Source: Capronia americana (Eukaryota; Ascomycota; Eurotiomycetes; Chaetothyriales; Herpotrichiellaceae). Taken from it: DNA of 64,000 nucleotides. The first letter of the stretch is position 1. Every line of letters starts with the position of its first letter. Position numbers and translations under genes: made by a program. The notes under the pieces are model-generated. The model did not search any database. It saw only the letters and a program-made list of their open reading frames with translations, and was not told the DNA's origin. The stretch spans positions 620,001-684,000 of the forward strand of contig JADWQD010000017.1 in the NCBI GenBank assembly GCA_016110215.1. Direction: 5' to 3'. This document shows, in pieces, positions 55,193 through 64,000 of the stretch.

Positions 55193-56441
55193 ATGCACCA
55201 TCCAATATCTAAGATGGGACTGCGAAGCCTCGCACCTCTCCTTTTGGTCTTGACTTTTCTCTTCTTCAGCTCACCCTCATCGGCCGCGGTGCCTACTGTG
55301 TGGATAGACCCAACTTTCCCGCCAGATATGAGGGCCCGCTTGTCGAATGTCTGGACGGAGTGTATCCAGCTCGCCAGGTTGGCAGCCATCACTTTCCAAG
55401 CCGACTGCAGGTTCGACCCAACTTTCGACCGATATTTCGAGGAGGATGGTGCGATATTCGTGAAGAACATCTTCTACACGCTGGCCAACATCCCGCTCGA
55501 CACGGTCTTGACGCAAGCCACTGCGACCCAGATCTTCTTCAGCAGCACCTTCATTGATCTTTCGCCCAAATTCTCCGAGTTAAAGATCGCCTTCGGAGAG
55601 CCTCCGTGGCTACCCGAGAACGTGAGAGGTATCTGCGCAGGACCTGAAGGCTTGAACGCTCACAACCTGTTGGATTATGCGACAATAGTCCTTTGCAACG
55701 GACCGGTGTTTTACCCTACACTGGATGAAATCTTGCACCCTCAGCCGTGGGCGTATGATGAGCAGGGAAGGCTGCGGGAAGGCTATACATGCGACGGGTT
55801 GCTCGATCGGGACTCCGAGTATATGTTGTCTGTAGGTGGTTTTGAACATCTCCCACTCCTCCGTCTCTCCTTCCAGTGCTAACGATGAACTAGCCGGGCG
55901 GCTGGCTGCTCCACGAGCTCATTCACTGGGAAGTGCTGTTCCAAGACGATGTGCCAGAATGGGATCATTTCGTAGGGCAGGGAGGCACAAGCCGCAGGAT
56001 CTGGGATTTTGGCTTCCCAGGATCAAATCCCGAGGATGGATATGGACCATACTACGCTCGCATTCTGAAGGAGCGAACCATCAGCGACCCGACTGAGGTG
56101 GGACGTTACCCCACCTTGAATAATGCTGATAGCTACGTGTGGTAGTACGTCTTGTCGAAGCTCCCTCACTCAGGCCCACAACGCTGACCTTCGATAGTGC
56201 CCTCAGTAGCTACTGGACATGGCGGTGTGGGAAGTCATTCATGGGCGCGCAAAGCCAGGACGATGAAGTCTGTCGAACATCGCAGAGTGTTGGGTATAAT
56301 GGAGCCGACATAAGACAGGCAGGTGGCGGCGGTCACCCAAGCCCGGGTACCACTGATTTCTTCCGCAACGACGAAGCCCCTGCCGGCCGACACAAACGCG
56401 CATCCTGTCCTGCCTGGAGGAACGCGACGGCATGTGATTAG
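55193..56441 (+). CDS. Secreted zincin-like putative metallopeptidase, copy A
   Basis: 377 residues; exons 55193-55831, 55894-56144 and 56198-56441, introns 62 and 53 bp. Signal peptide MGLRSLAPLLLVLTFLFFSS (after MHHPISK), cleavage near SSAAVP. The mature part shares with copies B and C the block C-x5-F-x-RYF-x6-FV-x2-IF followed by ANIPLD, the hydrophobic strand TIVLC, and a Cys-Asp-Gly-Leu loop. Residues 220-224 are HELIH, followed by Trp225: an HExxHW zinc-binding motif completed only after the first intron. Downstream are DGYGPYYAR and NNADSYVWYAL, resembling the M35 aspzincin region in which Tyr, Asp and Asn motifs follow the zinc helix. No residue can be assigned with certainty as third zinc ligand. 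The last about 60 residues (GGGGHPSPG, RHKRASCP) have no counterpart in B or C. Catalysis is inferred, not shown. Confidence 0.82.
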
Positions 56442-57023
56442 GAAACAAAACGGCCAAACTCGTCATCAAGACAAAGGATAAGGGAGGTAAACTGACGCCG
56501 GCTTGTTTCTGCCTTTTCCCAGGAGGTCGCAGAATTGTCTCGGCGTGACAATGGCGGAGGTGTTCCTCAATGTCAGGGAGAGTCATAGACCTCCACTGGA
56601 CGACCTCTACATAGCTCCTAGATCGGCTCGGATTGCCTCCACTGGACGACCTCTACATAGCTCCTAGATAGGCTCGGACTGTAATGAATACAGTTGCTGT
56701 CATCCCCTTTCCGTGCAACTGTGCGGCTTCAGTGGACAAACATGGGAGTGATTGATTGCTCCGGTCACAGCCTTCCGGACAGGCCGGAGAAGTGAAGTGT
56801 CGTGTGCCTACTGCTCCAGACGTGAAGATGGGGAAGGAGCGCAAGTGATATTGAAGCCAGATGACCCTTCACGATATCACGATATCATGTCACTATTTGA
56901 ATCGGCGCACGAGGTTCTAAGATCGGTGGCCTGCGTTTAAAGCCACCGTGAATGAAAGTGCCTGAACTGTGTCTATGCTTGAACACCCCGATCTCCCAAC
57001 GACATTGAGCTGAGCAGCAAGAC
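56442..57023. other. Intergenic with 46-bp direct repeat
   Basis: Spacer between copies A and B; holds the tandem duplication listed separately. No exon recognised. Confidence 0.6.
56590..56681 (+). repeat. 46-bp tandem duplication
   Basis: Two adjacent units, 56590-56635 and 56636-56681, start cctccactggacgacctc and differ at only two positions near their ends. A recent local duplication. Confidence 0.92.
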
Positions 57024-58369
57024 ATGATGGCGTTTCCATCTCCATTTCCCAAACTTCTTCCTCGACTCAACTCCGCGGCCGCCGCGACGGTCTGGCTGCC
57101 ATTTCTGCTTCTCCTCCTGATCTGTCTTCCTCTCACACAGGCGGCATACCCGCTCCTTTGGATCTCCCCGGACGCCACACAAGACCATGTGGACCTCTTC
57201 CACGTGTCGTGGAAAGAAGCCATCGTCCTTGCCCGGGCCGCGGCGCTGACGTTCCAAGGACCCTGCGACCCGATCTACCAGCGGTACTTCGAGGACGACG
57301 GCGCCGACTTCGTGAGACGCATCTTCCAACGCATCGCCAACATTCCGTTCGACGCGCGGTACACGTCCGCCTCGGCCAGGATGTTGCTCTTCAACGACGC
57401 AGACGTCCTAGGCATGTCGCCGCGGTTCGCACGCATGACGCTCGCGCTGGAGGCCCCGCCATACACCCCGGCCGCGTTGGCGGATTGGTGTTCTAGGCCT
57501 GGACAAGGAGGGGTGTTGCAGTTTGACGGCGCAGTTGAGACGGCCACCATCATAATATGTGAGCGCTTATTTGACCTGTTTCCTTTGGCGTCCACGATCT
57601 TGCACCCTCCCAGGGGGCCGGATGGGGCGGCACCCGAAACGTTTGGGTGCGAGGGATTGGGCTATCAAGGTATGTGGTTTTTTCCCCCTTTCGAAGTTCC
57701 ATCCTCGTACGTGTGTGCGTGCGTGCGTATCTGCATCTGCATAGATGGACAGCGGGGCAGGGGGGCCAGCGGAGATGGTATAGGATCGCGAAATCCAAAT
57801 CCAGGAAGGAACATCATCTCTTCTTCCTGGGCTGTCCCTATCCTACCTGATGTCTTTTGCCTTCAGCGCCCGTGCGTGTGCTACATAACTAACGATCCGG
57901 AATACAGACTCGATATTAATGGTCTTTCCGGGATCAATCATTCTGCATGAACTGGTAGGATAGCGCGTACCCCCAAGTGCCCCCACCCCCTCCTTCCGCC
58001 CCAGACGTGGTCACACACACATTTTCTCTCCAAGAAGACAAGCTGAATTCAAAGGGGCAGATACACTGGGCGTGGCTGCTACAAGACACCCCCCAATGGG
58101 CAGATTTCATCAATTTGGAGCGGAATGGACTCCGAGCCATCGCCGACTTTAAGGCAATCGACCCTCCCGACGGATACGGGCCGTATAATGCGAAGCGGTT
58201 GAAGGATCGGGCGCTCAGCGAACCCGGCGTGAATTGGTTTTACCCGACGCTCAACAACGCCGACAATTACATGTGGTATGCGCTCTCGAAGTACTGGGGG
58301 TGGGCCTGTGGCAAGCAATTTGGGCCGCAGCTGACTCCAGGGACGGTCAATGTCATTCAAGAACCTTGA
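57024..58369 (+). CDS. Secreted zincin-like putative metallopeptidase, copy B
   Basis: 333 residues; exons 57024-57669, 57908-57954 and 58061-58369; introns 238 and 106 bp. Signal peptide with core VWLPFLLLLLICLPLTQA. Shared blocks: CDPIYQRYF, FVRRIFQRIANIPFD, TIIICERLF and CEGLGYQ. The zinc motif HELIHW (residues 229-234) is split between codons 231 and 232 by the second intron (gtagga to ggcag), and the 47-nt middle exon holds only DSILMVFPGSIILHEL. Downstream are PPDGYGPYNAK and NNADNYMWYAL, then a short tail ending in NVIQEP. Being spliced this way the gene is intact; the unspliced sequence has stops after HEL, so annotation pipelines may truncate it. It ends just before a microsatellite. 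Confidence 0.8.
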
Positions 58370-58405
58370 TACAGACATAGACACAGACACAGACACAGAC
58401 ACAGA
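58370..58405 (+). repeat. CAGACA microsatellite
   Basis: About five units of acagac directly after the stop codon of copy B, probably in its 3' UTR. Confidence 0.85.
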
Positions 58406-59362
58406 CGGTACAGGGCGTGGGGCATCAATATAAGCGAAGCTCTGCATGCAAGTTGGGGAGAAGACATGGTTTTGAATTCTTTCAATTGGGGCCCCGTGTG
58501 GCGAGCACAACAGCCTTCGTGCGAGTCTGTGAGCTATTATGACAGAAGGGACGGCCGTAGTGGCCAGTTCATCAATGAGTGAGAGAGGGCTGGTGTACTC
58601 TCAGACGATAGAAAATACTCAATCACGAAACTGAAGCTGTGCGTGCCTCCCACCAGACCGCGTGCTTAATTCGCGACGGTCTAGTGCCCAAGATATCCAT
58701 AGATCCTTGAGGACGTTGTTCATACAGCCAAAAACCCCCTCCTTGTGTTGTTGCTGCTTTGTTTTTGTAGCTTTTGTTGGTGCCGTGCGTTAATAGCATC
58801 TCAAGGTAGGCTTGCTTCCATTCCTCCCGGCGTGGTCTTTGTGTGTAGATTGCTGCGGACAAACCATCCTCTGAAGGAATTCTTAGTCTCAGTGTTTGTT
58901 TCCCTTTCTCTTCCGGAGCCAAACATATCGATCTTGGACCTAGATCTTGCCTCGAATGCCCGATAATTAATTCATGGGCGCCTTGGTAGGTAGCAGGTGA
59001 AGATTCTTCCGTGGCTTTCATTCTTTCTGCCCGCTCGGTGAAGTCATGTCAGGCAGTTACTGACAATCAGTTTCCAAGTAAATATATCAAGGACGGACAG
59101 TGAAGTCGAGGTGAGTGACAGGGACAGTCGCGTGACTACGGATCTGTGAAGACCTTTTCAGCCTGCTATATAAGGAGGCTGGTCGCGCCTCCCTCACTCC
59201 GCCGCGCGCATCCATCTTCCAACGAGTTCATGATATCGTGGCCAGACTTCACTTCTTGTTCCTTCAGTCTCCCACCTGCGGCGCGCTGCACGCCACGCCA
59301 CGCCATCATCGTCAGCCAGCTTTCTTTGTTCTCTTGCCTGCGGTGCAAGCGGTCCCGACAAA
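58406..59362. other. Intergenic between copies B and C
   Basis: A minus-strand open frame at 58623-59021 (132 codons) matches nothing I know and has no exon neighbours. The final 200 bp form the promoter of copy C. Confidence 0.5.
59167..59174 (+). promoter_or_regulatory. TATA box upstream of copy C
   Basis: TATATAAG lies 189 bp before the ATG at 59363. It would leave a 5' UTR of roughly 150 bp. Confidence 0.4.
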
Positions 59363-60408
59363 ATGAGAGTTTCAATCTTCCATATCTCATCCCTTTTCCT
59401 GCTTGTCATATGTCTGGCGCAGGCTCAGGTGCAGCGGCCCTACATTCATCCCGATGCAACCGATGAAGAGGTGCGACACTTCCTGGCAGCATGGGTGGAC
59501 TTCATGACGCTTTCAAGGTTTGCGGCCGCGACATTCAGTGACTGCGACCCGGCCTTCAAGCGGTACTTCAACGACGCCGAGGCCACATTTGTGAGGCACG
59601 TCTTCCGCACCATCGCAAACCTTCCACTCGACGACAACATTGACGAAAACACTATCCAGCCGCTTCTGAGGAGCAGTGTCTTTTCCAATGTTAATCCGAA
59701 GTTCTCGTTATTGCGCCCCTCGCTGGGGAATGGTCCACTCGTGCGCGAGGGTACGCCCAGAACCTGCAATGATGACGGAGTAGTCGCCTTTCTGTACGAT
59801 GTTCCTACCCTCGAAGGACACAAGGATCTTCGGGGCTCGGCCTTGGTCACTGTCTGTCTACCCATGTTCGGGTGGTATCCATCAATCGATGAGATCCTGG
59901 TTCCACCTGCCACGGGCCGGGATGCAGCAGGAAACCCACTTCCTGGCTATACTTGCGACGGGCTGGGCGACCATGACTCGGACTGGATGCGTTTTCCGGG
60001 TGCCCTCATCCTGCATGAGATTATGCACTGGGCGTGTAAGCAACCCCTCATTTCCAGTATACTTGAGAGAAATCAAGCAAGTGCTGACAGAGTCGTACAG
60101 TTCTCTTTGAAGACCTCCCGGACTACCTCTTTTACATCAACGTCGACGCGAACTTGGGCCAACGGATCGGTGACTGGCCGGGACCGGTTCCAGAATTTGG
60201 GTATGGGCCGTACAACGCAAGGAGGATCAAAGAATTGTCGTTCCAAGATCCTGCCACATATGGGACGTTTGCCGCTATCAACAACGCCGAGAACTACGTG
60301 TGGTATGCTTTAACCAAGTACTGGTCCGCCAAGTGCGGGAGAGAGTTTGGCCCGGCGGTCGATGAGGACGATGATTGGACGAGGTCGGGACTGAGACCAT
60401 TTTGGTGA
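59363..60408 (+). CDS. Secreted zincin-like putative metallopeptidase, copy C
   Basis: 326 residues; exons 59363-60035 and 60101-60408, one 65-bp intron. Signal peptide MRVSIFHISSLFLLVICLAQ, cleavage near AQAQV. Shared blocks: CDPAFKRYF, FVRHVFRTIANLPLD, ALVTVCLPMF and CDGLGDHDSDW. The zinc motif HEIMHW is residues 218-223; the intron falls in the second codon after the Trp. Downstream: PEFGYGPYNAR and NNAENYVWYAL, where the Asp of the NNAD motif in A and B is Glu. The C-terminus is short and acidic (DEDDDW). Same family as copies A and B by order and spacing of these blocks; tandem, same strand, about 1-kb spacing. Confidence 0.82.
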
Positions 60409-60673
60409 TGGAGGCATTCATCACTCGAGAGCAGAGGACCGAGGATAGATTCCGGTACGGCGGGCCACAGGAGCCAGGAGATTGATGGAAGTACTTCGTA
60501 ACTCGAGAGCAGAGGGCCGATAATCCAGTGTACGTGAGGGATGCCGTGGTCTCCTCTGATCTCGCTCAGTGTGCACCGAATCCCTCATTCATGCCTATTC
60601 TATTCCCGTCTCTGCCTTGAAGCTTTAGTGGATGCCGCGTTGATTGCAGCTCACAGCCCCATCCATTCTCTCT

Positions 60674-62499
60674 TCAAAAGCTGACTTGGAATCGTGGATG
60701 CGTTCGTAGCCTCGCACCGAATTTCATAAACACAAACGGTAGCGGCACCATGGCCAGGGCAATGAAACCCAGCACCGAGTTTCCCCATCCAAGGCCGAAA
60801 CTGGTGTACAATGGCCGTCCCGCGAGCGGGAGAAAGGCACCAATAAGTGACCGCACGACCGTGTTGGCGGCCGTAACGCTCGCTGCAAACAAGGGGTAAC
60901 AATCGACAAGGTACGTCTGCACGGCCATCTGCCGTCCTCGGCGTTAGCAAAGCGGCAAAGAGAATAGAGGATGCGTCCAAGACCTACGAAAATGCCGATC
61001 AAGCCTAATCCTACCCATCCCGTGCCAATGATGGGCATGATCCAGTGGATCTGCTTCTCAGCCGACCAGCCGTACCAGAACAGCCCGATAGGGATGCATA
61101 TCGCGGCGGGAATCAGCCCTTCGAGTCGAATCTCCGGCGACACGTCGCCTTTGGCTTTCTTCGCTTGGACGCGTTTGTCGGCCGTCGCGCCGAAGAGGGC
61201 GAGACCGAGGAACATGCCGACGCCGATGCCGAGATAGGAGAGGCCGGCCAGACCTGTGCTGAAGCCATATATCCCTTCGTAGATTTCTGTGATGGTCGTG
61301 AAGAGCAGGTACAGGTAGCCGTATATGATGGAAACATAGATCTGCGACTCTTTTTTTCAGCGACTTTTGCGACATACGTAGAATGTACAAGGCGCCAATA
61401 GCGTACGTACCACAAAGATGGAGACGATCGGAGACATCAGGAACATCTTGGTGGGACGGATCAATGCTTTCACCAAGGCCGTGCGCGGATCGTCTTCGGA
61501 TGACAGCTTCGAGCGATATTGTTGGTTACCCGTCGATTTGCGGAGTTTTGCGGCCTTGCGCTCGAGGAGGATGGGGGCGTAGGATTCTTTCATGAAGAGC
61601 AGGCAAAGGATCGTGACGATTCCGGCCTGGAAGAAGTTAGCTGGTTGATTGTATCGGTTGGGAGGTCTTATACGTGCCGCAATAGTAATCACCCAGAAAA
61701 CCCATCGCCAACCAGCGTCTGTGAGCTTTTGTCAGCTGGCTCGAGTGCTGACAGAATAATGAGAACGGTGAACCCATGGGGATCAAGCTCTGCTAGAGAT
61801 TCAGAGGACTCACCTTGAGAAAGGAATGCGCCGGCCACAGGGCCTTATTATCGTTGTTAGCCGGACCTCGATGGAGAATCCAGAAAGATGGAAGTTCCTT
61901 ACCCGCAACAGGCCCAATTAACGGACCGATTGAGAAGATCGCCATCTTGGAGCCGCGTTCTTCACGCGTGTACAAATCCGCCACGCTTCCTCCGCCGAGG
62001 ACCAAAGGAGCCGAGCCAGCAGCACCGGCCAGGAAGCGGAAGCCGATGAGGCTGTCCAGCGAAGGTGCCACTGCACATGCAATGGTGAAGATGATGAACA
62101 AGACGTTGGTAATCTGGTACACAGGCCACCTTCCGTAGATCTCGGACATTGGGGCGCAGACTAGAGGGCCAAACGCGTAGCCTATGAGGTAGACCGAGAC
62201 CACGAATGCGGCCAGGATAACGCTGGAGCTGTTGAAGTCTGCGATGACGCCGGGGACACCAGGAGCAAACATGCTGCTTGCAAGTGGCCTGAGAAACGTG
62301 TCAGCTTGACTTCCTTACACAGTTCTGATAACCACCAAACTTACGTGACAAAAGTCAGGCAAGAAAGCAGCGCAATGTTCGTCGCTTTGCGCCGCGACGG
62401 CCAGTTCAGGGGATTCTCGGGGTCATCATCGCCATCCCAGTCGACGACAAAACCGTTGGCCGGATGCACCTCCTCGGCGACTTCTTTGTTGTCAGCCAT
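60674..62499 (-). CDS. MFS drug:H+ antiporter, DHA1 family
   Basis: Twelve-helix exporter of 478 residues in seven exons: 62345-62499, 61903-62288, 61814-61843, 61678-61718, 61411-61626, 60988-61341 and 60674-60928. The N-terminal tail has the DHA1 signature DPENPLNWPSRRK, then FAPGVPGVIADF, the motif-A-like ADLYTREERG and GPVAGPVAGAFLSQDAGWRWVFW across exons 2-4. Exon 3 is a 30-nt microexon; the intron after exon 4 has a GC donor. The second half carries EIYEGIYGFSTGLAGLSYLG and a C-terminal LPLAGRPLYTSFGLGWG. Family members (Tpo1, Flu1, fluconazole-resistance types) export polyamines, drugs or secondary metabolites. Divergent from the degraded hydrolase at the right edge. 3' end faces copy C. 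Confidence 0.93.
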
Positions 62500-63435
62500 A
62501 TGTTCGGTCTTGTTGCTCAACCGGCGACATGTCAAGCTGGAATTGTTATCAACTCACGGCGTTGTGTGAGACAAATACTTTAAGCAGCAGTAAAGGAAAC
62601 TTGGAGCCCGGAGTGAATGCTTGTCCGAATAGCGTCAAACGGACCGAACCCCGCTTACAACCAGCGGAGACCCACGGCGTATGCTGCGTTGTGCAATGTT
62701 ATCCCTCGTTATGCAGCCGTTATCTGAATTCATTGGCGGTGAGTTGGCGGGAGGACCAGGCCGGCATCGATCGCCTTCGTGTGCCATGCCTGAAATAGCC
62801 AAGGTTACGCCGAGAGAATGCAACCAAGCCTCCACTCTGAAAAGGGATTCTGCCGAGGACGATTTAGTCATGCTAGTTACTTGTACTGATGTCCGACTGT
62901 TGAGAATCCCACGTCAAACCTCTGCGTCGGCGACGGCGGCAGATTCTCGAAGAATGCGGTGTCCTGACTCGAAAATCTGTCGAGCTTAGAAGATAACATC
63001 ATGATCCCTGCCAGATGCGCCTTCAGTTCACTGTCTCCTGTAGAGGCTTATCAACATATCAGATTTCTGCTACTCGTGGAAGGTCCCAAGCACATCTTGA
63101 TCGTCGAGTCACAAATCGGGTTGTTTGCCCTTCACAGAGTACTTGGGGTTGAGATATAGGCGAGTGTGTCGATAGCAGAGAAAGGAGGTGTGCTGGAGAC
63201 AAACCTGAGATTGCAGAGCACGAGGTGGTTCGGCGGAGAGATATCGCCTTGGTGTGGGCTGCCAAGTTTGAACTGGAACCGACCGAAATCCTTACAAGCG
63301 TGCCTTGCGACGGACGTGCTCAGTGTGCGTATCGGATCCTCAAATTTCCCAGCTATGTACCCTCGGAACAGCTCGTTAGCACAACAGGACCGACGTGCCA
63401 ACATGCATCGACCGAGACATGCGCGAATACTGCTT
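62500..63435. other. Promoter region of the DHA1 exporter
   Basis: 936 bp upstream of the exporter (minus) and upstream of the decayed hydrolase (plus). The missing 5' part of that decayed gene should lie here but I cannot recognise it. No repeat or RNA gene seen. Confidence 0.45.
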
Positions 63436-64000
63436 CACAAAGTCTATCTGTTGGTCGAAGCGGGACACGGGCTCAGCTCTAATGGCATGTATCGCGTCGC
63501 AGCCTCAAAATATCTGCCGGGATACTCTGCTGAAATGATTGACTGGTGGTTTGTATTCATACAAAACTCCCATTTCTTATGGCTCTTGCATCCTGTAAGT
63601 GCTCTCCTTTAACATGTGATGGTATTCTCAGAACCCGAATGTCTTGCGTTCGTACCAGCGCAGGCATTAAAGCCTAACAAAAGGAGCTGCGAGTGTAATC
63701 CGATTGGGACGGCTCGGGTGGGGACCAATCTCAACACATTGGGGGTCATCATCTCGTACACGGATAAATTGGTGGCGAGTTGTGCAAATTGACGACTTCA
63801 TTCAAAGATCCAAGCCAATACTTTGGCGCGCACTGGAAGCGGGGGTCCGAAGCGAGTGGTAATGCGACGGGGGTGTGTGGACGGGTGGGTATCTGGGACA
63901 ACGGACTTGGATCTGTCATACACTGGCCATCTTATCCACCTCATCAAGAAGGCCCAAGGAGCGTGCTGTATGGCGTCCAGATTCTGGTTGGGAGACGCCG
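63436..64000 (+). pseudogene. Decayed hydrolase of the diacetylphloroglucinol hydrolase (PhlG-like) family, partial
   Basis: Homologous blocks occur in order but in changing frames. Frame 1 (63451-63594): LVEAGHGLSSNGMYRVA, then AEMIDWWF and LLHP, directly followed by a donor-like gtaagt at 63595. Frame 2 (63699-63905): SDWDGSGG, IGGHHLVHG, IGGELCKL, FKDPSQYFG and VCGRVGIWDN. Frame 3, shifted by one base (63904-64000): DLDLSYTGHLIHLIKK and ASRFWLGDA, running off the window. In frame 2 there are stops TAA at 63696-63698 and 63765-63767, the second inside the family motif HEYIGGEL. The blocks MIDWWF, IGGHHLVxEYIGG and SRFWLG are those I associate with the PhlG-like hydrolase family (PF18089 type), which cleaves C-C bonds of acylphloroglucinols. 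No intron can explain both the internal stop and the shift, so a pseudogene or sequencing error is likely. Confidence 0.6.

Noticed and set aside
58623..59021. 132-codon minus-strand open frame between zincin copies B and C
   Set aside because: No homology recognised and low-complexity composition; overlaps the likely 3' flank and promoter of its neighbours.
61627..61677. Retained 17-residue insertion in the exporter
   Set aside because: The inserted residues are polar and Pro-rich in the middle of a membrane helix, and the segment has branch and acceptor signals of an intron.

Overview
The window is nuclear DNA of a filamentous ascomycete (Pezizomycotina). Evidence: genes with short (about 46-240 bp) GT-AG introns with CTAAC/CTGAC-like branch sites; two Zn2Cys6 transcription factors; a DASH-complex Duo1; a fungal NOT1; a CSC1/PHM7-type channel; fungal MFS families; and a Cdc15/Hof1-type F-BAR protein. 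The order cannot be fixed from sequence alone (Eurotiomycetes-like is a guess). I reconstructed 23 intact protein genes and one decayed gene by joining exons in frame; all exon sums are whole codon numbers.

Layout, left to right. 0.7-3.1 kb: Zn2Cys6 regulator. 3.1-5.3 kb: gene-free field of simple repeats. 5.3-10.6 kb (minus): F-BAR/SH3 cytokinesis protein, an arylmalonate-decarboxylase-like Asp/Glu racemase-superfamily enzyme, and a UPF0132 membrane protein. 11.5-20.7 kb: a probable nitrogen/amino-acid catabolic neighbourhood of Fe-S L-serine dehydratase, Dal5-type anion permease, Zn2Cys6 regulator and, divergently from the regulator, an M20 amidohydrolase. 21-37 kb is housekeeping: Duo1, an unrecognised nuclear-type protein, NOT1 (6.4 kb, one exon), CSC1/PHM7 channel, seipin. 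37-51 kb: NFX1-type zinc-finger helicase, a secreted protein of unknown function, a PHD-finger protein, and a copper P1B-ATPase with four heavy-metal domains. 52-54 kb: acetoacetyl-CoA synthetase.

55-60.4 kb holds three tandem paralogues of a secreted zincin-like (HExxHW) putative metallopeptidase, with introns at different positions in each copy, followed by a DHA1 MFS exporter (minus) that contains a 30-nt microexon and a GC-AG intron. The right edge carries a degraded gene resembling the 2,4-diacetylphloroglucinol hydrolase (PhlG-like) family, with in-frame stops and a frameshift, running off the window.

The most unusual points are the tandem zincin array with mobile intron positions, the single-cysteine decarboxylase-like enzyme, the serine dehydratase/permease/regulator/M20 neighbourhood, and the decaying hydrolase at the right edge. 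No rRNA, tRNA, CRISPR array or recognisable transposon was found.
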